Of a DNA stretch of 64,000 bases, positions 49,940 to 62,781 are shown piece by piece. Position 1 is the first letter of the stretch; the number at the start of each line of letters is the position of its first letter. Both the position numbers and the translations under genes were made by a program. The stretch is from Selaginella tamariscina (taxonomy: Eukaryota > Streptophyta > Lycopodiopsida > Selaginellales > Selaginellaceae). Below the pieces are notes generated by a model, which was given only the letters and a program-made list of their open reading frames with translations, was not told where the DNA came from and made no database searches. The stretch lies in contig PUQB01000679.1 in the NCBI GenBank assembly GCA_003024785.1, positions 51,091 through 115,090 on the forward strand. The letters run 5' to 3'.

Positions 49940-52900
49940 CCCCTGAAATAAGGATATTCCAATAATATTACTTCTAATAATTTAAAATCAATAATAGAAT
50001 TTATTTAATACGATTTTAAGAAAAATAATTTAATCTTTAGCATTTCAAATTTAAAGTACAGTTCCTTAATATATATTACATCACTTTAAGAAAAAAATAT
50101 TATTAGATTTATTAAATAAAACTTCATATTAAAATAAAAGGTTTTGGTTTTAAATATGGTTTTGTATAGTAGATTCGGTTGAAATTATGGTTTTAGAACT
50201 TCTTAAGTTTGTTTTGGAAATTTGCTTAGTATGTGGTTTTTTATATGGTTTTGATTAAAAATTGAATTTTATATTTATAATTAATATAATATTTGATATA
50301 GTTTAATCAACAATTGTTCACAATTAAGAAGCATTTATAATGTGGTATTCAGAGTTTGTTGTTCTCAAAACTTTATAAATTTATTTACAAATTATGAGAT
50401 AAGACTTTAGATGTTGTGAATATTAAGAATCTCCTGAACAACAACTTCTTCTTCATTATCCTTAACATTTTGAATTTGTGCTTGAACTGCTTTAGAATCA
50501 TCATTTCAAAAGTAGCCTGTATATATATATATATATCCATCCACTGTAGCTTCTTCCATAGGTTCTTCTATATTATTGATGTCATTGACATGGTAGTAAA
50601 ATCTTAATTATAGTACTTCCTCTCTAAACCCTTGCATGAACTACACTTACACAAAATGTGCCTTGCTTTTTCACCTCTTGTTACTATAGCTTCATTTTAC
50701 ATGTGATAAATACAGTGATAGATTGACATTCTCAACAGACTATTGACAAGTTTATATGGTTATTTACATAGTTTTCATGTACTTAGCTAGCAATTAGTTA
50801 ATTTCACCATCTAATTTAGAAATAGCATATAAATAAGGACTAGGGTATGAGATCCTATGATAGTGGAGAAGCAAGGAAGGATAGATGTCACCTCTTCATG
50901 CATGTTAAGCTTTGTAAATACGTTCTAGAGAAGGTTCTGCCTTGATATCTTTGAGTACCTTTGACATTTTGAAGGAGAGTATAGAACAGTATGTTGAATC
51001 CACATTGAAGTTGAAAGATTGATGCGAGCTAGGTTGCAATGTAGGTGAAGCTCGATACTTGGAAGACTTGCTTTGAGTGAAAAGGACCCATGATTTCCAG
51101 GAAGCAATGGCATCAATTGGTTCATCAAAAGTGACTCCAACTTAGACACATTGTAGAAGTGGAGTCATCAAAGACGAATTCGAAAACACATATCCAGTTG
51201 GACGAAATGTTAAGAATGAAGAGGAGTAAGAAAGCATTCCTGAGATGTATTGTCTTTGGTATAGAGGTTGTGCTGCCAAAGTAAGAAAATTTGACCAACT
51301 TGAAGTAAATAGAGACATCATTTTTTGTAAAAATTTCATTTTTAAATATGTTTCATGTGAGGTTCATCAATAAGAAACTCAGTTGCAAGAGGTGCAAAAC
51401 AAGTTGTAGAAGACTACAATATTATCATGGTCGAAACCAATAATAGAATATAAATGAAATTGATTTAGTAAAGAACTAGAATGAAATATATTAATTACTC
51501 AATATTAAAAGAGATCAATCAACAACTGGTGTTGAGTTGGAATTCTGAAACCCTAACTTTAACCTCCGTTATATATTAGGACCTAGCGTCCTAGTTCACT
51601 GGTTATGAATTTGAATCTAAACTCTAGTTTTAAAATTAAATATGAACCTTTAATTATGAATTTGAATTTGAATTTCTAATTCTAGATCTAAATTTAAATA
51701 CCAATTCTTAATTTTAAAATATTTTAAAAGAATAATTTAGTGTTGACATATTTTCATAACAAATCAGTATCAACTTGGTATATTTTGGTGGTTCATGAAA
51801 AATATTAGGTATTATCTTTTTTTTAAACATAAGTTAGTGAACAGTTTTGTAAGTTGATCTCCACCAAAGGTCCCTTTTAAAGAGCTACTTGTTGCTGGGG
51901 AATTAGCAAGCACTCTAGCTAGTGTTGCAACCACTAATCTAACGAGTCTTAAAGTAAGCACACTAGCCACTAAGCACTCTATTACCTACAAGTGCTCAAC
52001 CGAAATGTTTCATCTATTCAAGTAATCAATGAGTAGCTTCAACAAGGTTCTGGAAGTGTGTTACCCAAGTGAAAGTATGTGAGTTGTTTTTTTCCTAATA
52101 TATTATTAATAAGTTTTTGTTTAGAAAGTTAAAGAGAAGACAATGTGTGGAAGGACAATGACACTGATAAGCAAAGTCACTAGGTGCACCATGTGAGTTA
52201 TATATGTATGTATATACTTCAAATGTATTAAGACTTTTAAATGTAGAAGGGTGTAGTCATGACTTAAAGAAGAGTTTTTTTTTTAAACTTTAAGAATTTT
52301 TCATTTTTTAAAATTTGTTTTTAACATTGTCTTTATTAGCAAATGTTAGAAACATTTGATTTGAAGAAAATGACTATGGAAGATCAGAAGTATGTTGCTT
52401 CAGTGTTGTTTGCTATATATGTTGAAGAGTTTGACATTCCAAGTGTTGAAGTCTTTATGTGCTGCAAAGAATAAGAAAAGATCAAATATGTTTGTGCTTA
52501 AAATAAATGTTAAGCAAAAGGGAACCTTTAGTTATGTGTTTTGTAAAGCTATTGAGCTTGATTTATTTGACATTTAACCACATGCATGGGTTTGGGACAA
52601 GATAACTATTAGAAAAGAACCTTATGAATAATGTTGTAAATTATATAGCAATTTAATTAAATTAATTATAGAAACCAATTAACGGGTTCATGATGATGAA
52701 AAAAACATGAAAAACCAATGGCTGAACTTTAAATTAATTAATTAAAAAAAAACTAATGATTGAACTTTGGACTAACTATACTGATTAAAGAAATCTAATG
52801 GCTGAACTTCAAATAATCATATTGACTAACTAAATCATATAAAAACCACATTGTAAACCATGTAAAACCATGTAAATTTATGGGGAAATGATATCAAAAC

Positions 52901-53040
52901 CACCTCATAAACACTCAACAAACTATTATTCCAAAACCAACTAAAAACCATGTCACCTTTATATGGTTTCAAAAACCAACCTAGTTTTTTCATTTAAAAT
53001 TTAACCATTAGTTTTTTATATGGTCTTTTCAATTAAAAAA
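49940..53040. other. Repeat-derived AT-rich region, no gene recognised
   Basis: RAF2 5' flank to about 49,960, then AT-rich DNA. Related ATGGTTTTTTATATGG motifs lie near 50,215-50,245 and 53,010-53,035. A roughly 40-bp tandem unit (AATGGCTGAACTT...) occurs about three times at 52,718-52,815. A GC-richer stretch at 50,860-51,340 has open frames without recognisable domains. Old transposon remains are likely but unclassified. Confidence 0.4.
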
Positions 53041-54480
53041 CCATGTGTTGTGACTTGTTGTGCACGCCTCCATTTCCATATGCCCTTTCTCTGTCGGCAA
53101 CAACACCATACACCGACATGGCATCCAAAGAGAACTTCCCACCCACTTCCCCATACATATCTTGTTGAAACAAGGTAGCTTCTTTATATGGATTGTACAA
53201 GAGGTCGCGAACCTCTTATGTGACTTAGGAATGGTGGCATACATAGGTTTAGAGGTGAATTCTGAAACCTAAGGGATAAGTTGATAAAGAACAAATCCCA
53301 AGGGCAAGGAAAAATACACTAGAGAGGTTATCAAGCCTGCAAGATCATGAAACAATTCTTAAATCTTCTTTCTGATGAGATTTGAATTACCACTCCCAAC
53401 AAAAAAAAATTCCCATGACATAAGTGAAAAAGGAGTTGGACAATAGTCTAAGAAGACTAAAACAAATATCACCCCAATCAAAGTCATCCCATACAAATAT
53501 ATATCATCCAATAGTGATCTAGTTACCCATTGAAGAGATAGATGAGCTATATGTGACACCACCAACCAAGTTGCCAGAGGGAAATTGGTAGATGGCAACA
53601 CACCAAGGACCAATAGTGGACAAATGGCAAGGAATTTTAGGTGGCACATGTTTGATAATCCCAGTCCACCCACTAAAATTAGGACTGGGAGAAGATATTC
53701 TAATAGGGGATGCACAACCGATAGCTAGTACAATAACCACAAGCCTAAGACTGACCCCATCCAAACCCTCCAGAAGTAGTATCACAACATTGGCTAAAGG
53801 TAAGAGATGTGGGAGACCACTCAGGAGTAAGAACAAAAAGAATAAGACAACAAAGATTTCTACACATCAACATGTTGAAGTGCAAAAGCATGTGGGGGAG
53901 GCACACAACTAAACACGGGAGCCCCAAGCTTGGAGATGTAACAAATGCCACCTCCTCACAATCAAGGTATTATAGAATGGAAACAATTCTCAATGGGTGA
54001 ACAAGCACAAGCCATGCAAGCCATGACAAAATGCCTCTCACATGCACAACATACACTGGCAAATGCAACATCCACTACAATTTGACTCTAACTACGCATT
54101 CCCAGTGCATTTCAACTATGGGAAACATGGGGACCATAACGGAATATAGTTGCTAATGGAACCAACTTTCCTCATGAATCTGAGTAATGGGCAACAACAT
54201 TGTCCTTTAGAATATTTTGAGCTATTAAACCACATTGCACCACTTGGACTACAAGATAGAGTAACATCTATTCAACTTACAACATGGAACCAAGGAAGTG
54301 AGCATCCTTCTATAAGTTAGAAACCAATTTAGAGAACTTGTAAGAGATGGACCAAGAGAGATGAACACATAACTTAGGATCAAGGCCTCAAAAAAACACT
54401 AACGGAGCAACAAACAACAAGGCTTGACCATGCCCTCTAGCAATTTTATAGCTAAGTATTAGAAATATTATCATCTTATC
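53041..54480. other. Unclassified repeat-like segment of moderate GC
   Basis: Higher complexity than its flanks, with a + strand open frame (53592-53912) containing an AT-hook-like KRCGRPLRSKNKKN and no other recognised domain, and overlapping - strand frames. Probably a transposon remnant. I cannot name the family. Confidence 0.3.
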
Positions 54481-55540
54481 CCTTGAAGATGTAAAATAAT
54501 TAATTTAATTCAATTTCAATTTTAAAACTTTACAAAAATGCTAATTATAAAAGAAATTAATAATATTTTTTATTTAATATAAGATTATTGAATAATACTT
54601 AAAAATATATTTTAATTGAATGACTTGGATTTTATTATACATTTCCTTTTTTTATATTATTTTAGTTCTACATTTTATTAAATACCAAGTATTTACGACA
54701 ACATGGCTGGTTTATCTTGAAAATTAATAATATTTATAAAATTAAATTTTAAAAAGTAATATATGTGAGTTTTAATTAAAAATAATTAAATTAGATTATG
54801 CTAAATTAAGATTTAACAACATATTCTCTAAATTAGGTGGTAATTTTGTTATTTAAAATGTTATATTAATATTTATTATTAAAAAATAACCATAATTATA
54901 AAAAATAGTCAAAATTGAAATATAACACTTTATTTAATATGTGCACATAAGATTGAATGTACCCTTTAGTTAAATTATATTAATAATAACTCCTTTTCAT
55001 TTCTCTTTAATTTAAATAAATAGTACTAAAAGTGACTTTTTAAACTAATTTATTATATTTAATAAACAAAAAGATGCAAAACATACCCTTTTTGTTTGGA
55101 CTCAAAAATTTTTAATTTCTTAAAAGGAATAATTAATTTTGTAAATTTTCATTTAATTATATTTATGACTCTTAACATAAAGTGTATAACACTTATAGTT
55201 TCATTCATATTGATAAATTACATGGTTTGTGGGATTATAATATTAAATATTAATAATGAAGTGTACACTAAGAATATATTTTACTTTAATGTTTTTATTG
55301 AAAAGATTATAATTATAAGAATCTAAAATATATTATAATATCCAATGTTTAATAGAAATATTGTATATTCACCTTGTTAAGTGGTATAGATAATGCCAAT
55401 TAACCTTTTACTTTTTTGGTCGGGGGTAGAGGGAACACTATTACAGTTACTATTAGAGGTGACTTGAGTTTAATTTCCATCCCTATTGTCAAGCTTCTAA
55501 ATGTAATAAAAAACAATCCTTCTTAATTTAATTGGTTATC
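54481..55540. other. AT-rich spacer, nothing recognised
   Basis: Very AT-rich. Open frames are low-complexity Ile/Asn/Phe runs. Confidence 0.5.
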
Positions 55541-56015
55541 ACTAAATACTTTAAGAAACTTTAGATGAAGGTATAACTTACCTTTTAAAAAAACCCCTCT
55601 TACTTATCATTAGACACCTTAAGAAATTTTAAATAAAGGTAGAACATACCTTCAAGGAACTTTCTCTTAGTGAGCTTGATATATCGAATAGGTTTAGGAA
55701 TTACCCAAAGGATATGCCTTGATGACACAAGATGGGTTTATATCAATGAGGACTCTTTTGAATCACAAATATGCTCACTCACACTTATACTAAATATCCG
55801 TGATGAAGCCCTTGTCCCTCTACTCCCTTTTTTGTTTAAGTAAGTGGAGGGGTTAAGGCAACCCTAGGCCTCAACTTCCAATTTGTATAGGTAGTCAAAC
55901 CCTAAAGGCTAGCCTACTTTTGGTGAATCTGCACCTTAGTGTGAGATTCTAGGGTTGACATTTGGTGAGTTACATACTAAGCACCAAGTAAAAGTCTACC
56001 ATTTGATATCAAAGC
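55541..56015 (+). mobile_element. Copia-type LTR 3' part and primer-binding site (fossil)
   Basis: LTR-like sequence ends at about 55,997, followed directly by TTTGATATCAAAGCAAAG, which resembles the TGGTATCAGAGC primer site of plant Ty1/copia elements. The internal region is not recognisable, so this is a broken relic. Confidence 0.4.
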
Positions 56016-56888
56016 AAAGTTTTTTGTGACCAATAGAACATCCTAAAGTTATAGAGTATTCTAAAAACTTTAGCAAGTTAAAATTTGTTTTAATTAGTTC
56101 TAAGTCTTAAAACACTATATTACGTTCAGATGATCAGTCTATATCTATATAGAGTTTGTTCTTGTGACGCTAACACGTTTTAAGGAACACTTGCTTAGCG
56201 AGTTGATGTAAAAGATTAAGTATGTTCAATGTGATTTTTTTGTTTAAGTTGATGCTTGTGGCTATTCAACATATGTGGTTAGGAACATTCAAAGTATATT
56301 CTTTAAGTGGTGATATTTGGGTTCAATACGATGAGTAAGTGAAAGTAGGCAGACATTGAGGCAAAGAGGGTTGTCTCATATGCTCAAAATGAAGGGAATT
56401 ATGCACAAGAAGCAGTGCCTCAACCTCCCAAGGTTAAGCAACAATTTAATTAGCAAGAAACTATTATGGAAGCCTTTAATGAACTCAAAGAAGATTCTGT
56501 TACAATGCTCTCAGAAGTCGTTGTGTTCATATATACCTTATAGACTAGCAATTCTATTGTGCAACCCATTCTACACAGGTACCATGTTTAAGTGGTCTGA
56601 AACGTTGGTACTAGGTGGAGGTCTAAGTGATCTATAATGTTGGTACTGGGTGAGGTCTAAGTGGTTTGAAATGTTTCCAATGTAATTTAATTGGGCATAT
56701 AGTTAGGCAGGGTCTAACATTGACAATTGGGTCATTTCAAGACTATGGTAAAAAGTGAGGGTTTTGAGCAAGAAATGCTTGAAGGTTTGAAGAAGTATTG
56801 TTACAATCCTCAGTAAACCACACCATTTATTTGTAACTTCAATATCTTGAAGGTCTAAAAAGGTATTGTTATAATCCTTGGTAAACCA
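56016..56888. repeat. Short local tandem duplications
   Basis: A 30-45 bp unit (AAGTGGTCTGAAACGTTGGTACT) repeats at 56,590-56,680 and an approximately 70-bp unit (CTTGAAGGTTTGAAGAAGTA...) repeats at 56,775-56,890. The rest is not recognised. Confidence 0.4.
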
Positions 56889-58553
56889 TGTCATAGTTTT
56901 TATTATGACTCGACCCTTTACTTTGAAGGTTGACTATTGTTACTTACTGGATTATGTGACGAACCCTAAAAGTAGTAAGAAATAGCCCCACTTAGTGCAC
57001 TTAGGTGTTTAGGGGTTGTCCGGCCAGCTATCCCTAAATATCGAAAAAATCTTAAGTAAAGGTACACTTACCTTTTAGAAAACTCTCCCCTGATTTTGAT
57101 GTCCTAGTTAAGTTTATTGATTAATGCAGATGAGTCTGACATGTTAAATAAGGTTAGGAACCCCTAGGGTTGACCATAGAGTTTTTCTAACCCACGTCCT
57201 AAAATCCCCACCCCCTCGGGTAGGGTTTAGGGATAGGAGTTAAAGTTTAGGTAAGCTCATCTCATTAACTAAGGGACTTGCATTCCTTGCTAGCCCATTT
57301 ACGCATATAGGAAAAGGAGGGGGAGAGGGGGCGGTGGGGGGGAAGGGTTGCGCTCTGTCACATAAATAAAGTAGGGTATCTGTAGAAGAGTTCTTGGGTT
57401 CATGACAGAGCTCATTATTTTTCTACTAATGCAAGTTCTAACTTGTGTTGTCAAGACACAACCCTCTGTTATGCTGCCTCAACTTTCAAATAATAGGGGT
57501 ACATCCCACCTTGGGGTAGCCCACCCTTAACATTGATGAATCCATGCTTGGGAGGTATTATCGGACTACTCGTTACAAGGGTCAGTGGTTGAGGCTTGTC
57601 TCTAGCCTCGTCATGCACGTCAAGTTAAGAGTAGCACTCACAGCTAAGCAGGGCACATTTGTGTCCTAGTCCAACTGTGGGCGTGGGATCTTGGCTGATA
57701 GATTTTCTTTACTAAATTCATGAGAGATTCACATAGGGGTTCTAGAGTTGGCATTTTAGAGGCACGTTCGTGGCACTTGGTGTAATTCTTGGATCCAAGG
57801 GGCTATGGCATGATAACTCACATTGTGGGAGACGGTGTCACATGAAGATGTGACACTAGGTTAGACGACACACAATACAACGCTCGAGGCATACCCTTTG
57901 GGGTTGTGTCATGGGTTTATTGTCAAAGGGTTGGATACTCTAGCAAACATGCATGTTTGTACTCACACTAGAGTGTTAAGCCTTGGGCATCAGCTCAAGG
58001 AGGTTAAGTCTCATAACTAGGTGAGAGCACAAGGTCGTGTACTTAAGGTTATCCAAACCTAGCCTTGGGGAGTTTACTTAAAAATCACTTGTGTTCGCCT
58101 ACGGCGCACACTCATGCTCTCACTAAGTACTAGTCCTAAGTCTAGGGTATAACTTAGCTACTCAAACCCTTAAGGGTTAGTCATGGTTTAGGATACTTCT
58201 TGTCACCCTATAGGAGTTGTACTCCCAGATGAGGGTGATTCTTCAAAGGGTAAGTGACGATGTCTTAATTATGTCATGGGGGTATGTGTGAGACATGTCT
58301 CCTTGATGAGGTTAGGGCGTGAGCCTGTCTAAGTCTACTAGGACATGACCTAAAGTCTACTCTGGTTATCCTTTAGGGTTTGGGGATAAACTTAGGGTAG
58401 GACTCTAGGTCACCTACTTAATTAGGCATCTGAGTTATGCTCTTAGGGTCATCTTGGAAGACTTAGTGTTGTTCACATATGGTTTTGACGCCGGATGGCC
58501 ACTTGGCAGCCACGTGTTGTCATGTGTTGGCCCTTTAGGTAAAAACTTTAACA
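56889..58553 (+). mobile_element. Solo LTR, family A, copy 2
   Basis: Starts TGTCATAGTTTTTATTATGA and ends AAACTTTAACA. It matches copy 1 in reverse complement and copy 3 directly. No clear target duplication (AACCA and ATTCC flank it). Older or rearranged compared with copy 1. Confidence 0.75.
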
Positions 58554-58556
58554 ATT

Positions 58557-59140
58557 CCATGATGTGAGCTATCATGTTATAGCCCCTTGGATCTAAGTGT
58601 TACACCAAGTGCCACAAACGTGACTCCAAAATGCCAACTCTAGAACCCCTCTATGGATCTCTCATGAACTCGGTAAAGAAAACCTATCGGCCAAGATCCC
58701 ATGCCCACAGTTGGACTAGGACACGAAAGTGCCCTGCTTAATTGTGAGTGCTACTCTTATCTTGACGTGCAGGAGGAGGCTAGAAACAAGCCTTAACCTC
58801 TGACCCTTGTAATGAGTAGTTTGATAATACATGGATTCATCAATGTTAAAGGTAGGCTACCCCCAAGGTGGGACGTACTCCTATTATTTAAAAGTTAAGG
58901 CAACATAATAGAGGGTTGTGCCTTGACAATGCAAGCTAGAATTTGCACCACTAGAAGAATAATGAGCTTTGCCATGAACCCAAAACTCTCCTACATATAC
59001 CTTACCTTATTTATTTTAGGATATGGGTTAGGTCAACACTCATCTGCATTAATTGATAAACCTAACTGAGACATCAAAATTGGGAGAGAGTTTTATATAT
59101 GGATTCTCTTAGAGTTTCTCGCGATATCAAATGTCACAAC
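58557..59140 (-). mobile_element. Truncated LTR fragment, family A, opposite orientation
   Basis: Continues directly from copy 2 but in the orientation of copy 1. It matches 18,925-19,640 (GTTACACCAAGTGCCACAAACG, ATGCCAACTCTAGAACCCCT). Together with copy 2 it forms an inverted repeat of several hundred bases. Confidence 0.75.
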
Positions 59141-59149
59141 CTTTTCCTT

Positions 59150-59760
59150 TCCCCTTAAGCGAACTAGGCAAAAGGCCAATTAATGTTTATGAGAGGGCTC
59201 TTGGTCATGATGACCTAGTTACACTTGGGTCTTTCCCACATATCCCACAATCTTTACCTAGGTAGTCAACTCACCAAGTTAGAACTATGATAATCTTACC
59301 CATTTGAGAAAGTGGATGCCCTCCTCCAAGGGTCACTCATGATAGGCTATAGCGATCTCAAGGGTTGCTACCATGTCTTCCTAAAAGACTCACTCTCTAA
59401 AAGGTAAGTGCTACGTTCTCTTAGAGTTTCTCGCGATACTAAATATTAAAACTTTTCCTCTCCCCTTAAGCTAACTAGGCAAAGGGCCAATTAGTGTTTA
59501 TCAGAGGGCCCCTAGTCATGATGACCCATTTATACTTGGGTCTTTCCCATGTATTCCACAATCTTTACTCAAGTGGTAACCCACCAGGTTAGGATTATGA
59601 CGCTCTCCACTCATTTGAGAAAGTGGATGCCCTCCTTCAAGGGCCACTCATGATAGGCTATAGCGATCTCAAAGGTTTATTCACAAGTTCACCCCTGATG
59701 GGAATCGAACCCAGAACCACTCTAATATTAAATGTAACAACCTTTATCCCATATTATTTT
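59150..59760 (-). repeat. SINE-like repeat C, two tandem copies
   Basis: Two copies about 300 bp apart (59,150-59,345 and 59,447-59,680) share GGCCAATTA...GTTTATGAGAGGGC, CATGATGACC and CCACAATCTTTAC. The second is followed by a B-box-like segment, GGGTTCGATTCCCAT on the - strand (59,699-59,713). Confidence 0.55.
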
Positions 59761-60600
59761 AATCTTTTTTACCCTATTAATTATTAAATTAGACTGAATT
59801 TAAAACCTCACAATTCATAAGATTCTTATTATATTCCCATTGACCAACTAAGTAAAGGAGTAATTGCTTATTTAAACCCTTGTTCTAAATGGGCTTAACC
59901 ATAGTGTGTAATAGGTACTAGATGAGGTAATGTTGATAATCTACCTCATTTGTTATTTAAAACATGACTGACCCTTTGTTATATATGACATGAAATGTAT
60001 GAGAGGACTAAGTTAAAATGATGATACATGAGTGATATACATTTTCATATTAACTAGTCTAATTATATAGCTTGTTGATTAAATTTGAATGTAACATAAT
60101 ATATAAAACAAGATAAATTTTCGTAAAGATTTTTAAATATAGCTAGGGCAATTTCCATTAAGGCTAAGTTAAATTTAATTATCTTGCTTATGATTAGGTT
60201 CAATTTGTGTTGAGTATGGATTGATTCCACAAACATGTAATGTCAATGATAGGATTGAATGATAATCATATTACACTCACGACAAACAATGAAGGTGATA
60301 AAGAAATGACATTGAAAATGAGAATGCTAATTGACAAGCAAGGACTTAACTATGTTCCTTACCTTTTTATAGTTGGTAAAAATGGATAAACATTAGTATT
60401 CCTAACAATGGTCTTAGAAATAAGTGAGTTGAAATTAGAAGATGGATATGAGCATGTTTATAGTCATAGTGTGGATGTCTTGAATGTGTTTAAGGATGTT
60501 TGATTAGAAGGCTTATCACCTAGGTCACCTTTTTAATGTGACGTGGATCATAAGATAGAAATTTTATAAAGTTTTTTTTTTTTAACAAAGGCCTCTTATT
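59761..60600. other. AT-rich region left of the gypsy fossil
   Basis: Possibly part of the gypsy element, but no gag, protease or LTR sequence is recognised. Confidence 0.35.
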
Positions 60601-60970
60601 AATTAACTCCCCAATAGTTAGCAGAGAAAAATATAATTAACATAATTGATTCAAAGAGGACACATTCATTCTAGTTAATCACTGTACGGTGCACCAATCT
60701 TATTTGTGATGAAGAAAGATAACACAATGTGTATGTGAGTGAAATATTGAGTATTGAACACAATTATTATCAAGAATAAATATTCTTTTTTGTGAGTGGA
60801 TGACTTGTTTGATAAATTAATAAAGATAAGATATTTTCAAGGATAGACTTAATATCTAAGTACATTAGATTTGGGTAGTCGAAAATGATGCTGAGGAAAT
60901 TTCTTTTTGAACATGTTATAGGTATTTTTGAGTTTTTGGTTATGCTGTTTGAATTGTGCAATGCTTAAAC

Positions 60971-62781
60971 TGTTATAGTTTTTATTATGACTTCTTTTTA
61001 CTTTGGACATTGATTGTTGTTACCTACCGAACTATGTTGATAAGCCCTAGATGTAATAAGAAACAGCCCTGCTTAATCGGCCGGTTGTTCTTAGATATCA
61101 CGAGAAACTTTAAGTGAAGGTTGTTATAATTCTAACCTAGTGAGTTGACTACCTAGGTAAAGATTGTGGGATATGTGGGCAAAAGACCCAAGCAGACCTG
61201 GGTCATCACGACCAGAGGCCCTCTCATAAACACCAATTGGCCCCAATTAGGCAAAGGAGAGAGGGAAAGGTTGTGACAAAGGTAGCACTTACCTTTTAAA
61301 AAACTCTTACCCTCATTTTTCGTGTCCTAGCTGGGTTGATGGTTAATTTTGGTGAGTTCGGCGTGTCAGATATGTTTAGAAATACCCTTAGGTTTTGACA
61401 TATTAGGGTTTAAAGGTCAATGAATCATTAATTAACTCACCAAGTATATTCCCTTTAGGAATGAGATTTCGTGCCAACCCACTTATATAAACATGAAAAT
61501 GTGGGTGGGGGGTGCTCTATCACATATATTAAGTAGTACATGTAAGAGAGCTCCTGAGTTCATGATTGAGTTCATTGCTCTTTTGCTGGTGCAAGTGTCG
61601 TTAAGGTACAACCCTTTGTTGTGCCGCCCTAACTTCCATATAATAGGGGTATGCCCCACCTTTGGGGTTGCTCACCCTTAACATTAGCGAATCCATGCAT
61701 AGAAGGTCTTGTCAGAATGCACGTTTCAAGAGGCAAAGGTTGAGGCTTGTCTTCAACCTTCTCCTCCACGTCAAGCTAGGTGTAACACTCATGACCAAGC
61801 AAGGCACATCCGTGTCCTTGTCTAATTGTGGAATCTTATTTGACAGGTTAACGTTACCCAGTTCCTGAGGGTTCACTGAGGGGTTCTAGAGCTGGCATTT
61901 AGGAGCCGCATTTGTGACACTTGGTGCAACTCTTGAATCTAAGGGCCTATGACATGATAATCCACATCATAAAAGGCAGTGTCACATGGGGATGTGACAC
62001 TGGGTTAGAGATCACACGATACAACGCCCGAGGCATGCTCGGTTGTGTCATGGGTTTGTCGCCAAGGGGTTGGATACTATAACAAAAAGGCGTGTTTGTG
62101 CTCGCACTAGGGTGCTAAGCCTTGGGCATCCTCTCAAGGGAGGTTAGGTCTCGTAGCTAGGTGCTTTGGCACACTTGGTTAGGGGAGTGTTCTCCTTTGA
62201 AATCCAAGGGTTGAACAACCTAAGTTTATTGGCATGACCCTTTTTGTAAGGCACTCACAAGGTCATGTACTTAGGGTTATCTAACCTAGCCTTAGGGAGT
62301 TTGCTTAGTAGAACACTTGTGTCCGCTTATGGCGCACACTCATGTCCACACTAAGCACTAGCCCTAGGTCTAGGGTATGACTTGGCCACTCAAACCCTTA
62401 GGGGTTAGTTGTGGTTTAGGGTACCCCTTATTGCCCTAAAAGGGTTGTATTCCCGGATGAGGGTGATTCCTCAAGGGGTAAGTGACTATGCCTTAACTCT
62501 GTCACGGGGGCATGTGTGAAACACATCTTCTTTGTGGGGTTAGGGCATGTGTCTAGGTCTACTAAGATAGGATCCTAAAGTCTACTAGAGATATCCTCTA
62601 GGGTTTGGGTCTAGGGGACTTAGGGTAGGACTCTAAGTCTTCTGTTTAACTAGGCATCTAAGTCAGACTCTTGAGGTTATTTTGGAAGACTTAACATTAC
62701 TCACACAGGGAATTAATGTTGGAAGGCCATTTGGTGGCCACGTGTTGCCAAGTGTTAGCCCTCCAGGTCAAAACTCTGACA
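60971..62781 (+). mobile_element. Solo LTR, family A, copy 3, nested in the gypsy fossil
   Basis: Starts TGTTATAGTTTTTATTATGA and ends AAACTCTGACA. Flanking pentamers TAAAC and CAAAT are a plausible diverged duplication. It lies inside the reverse-transcriptase region of the gypsy element, whose coding text resumes directly after it. It carries its own SINE-like insertion at 61,122-61,283. Confidence 0.8.
61122..61283 (+). repeat. SINE-like repeat C inserted in solo LTR copy 3
   Basis: About 160 bp absent from copies 1 and 2 at this point. It matches 59,150-59,300 in reverse complement (AAGATTGTGGGATATGTGGG, GGGTCATCACGACC). This shows that repeat C moved after LTR copy 3 inserted. Confidence 0.65.

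Noticed and set aside
53359-53836. Hydrophobic - strand open frames as a membrane protein
   Set aside because: No motif or splice context; composition follows from complementary repeat-derived DNA.
56889-59140. A complete LTR retrotransposon from copy 2 to the adjoining LTR fragment
   Set aside because: The two LTR pieces are in opposite orientation and adjacent, with no internal region.
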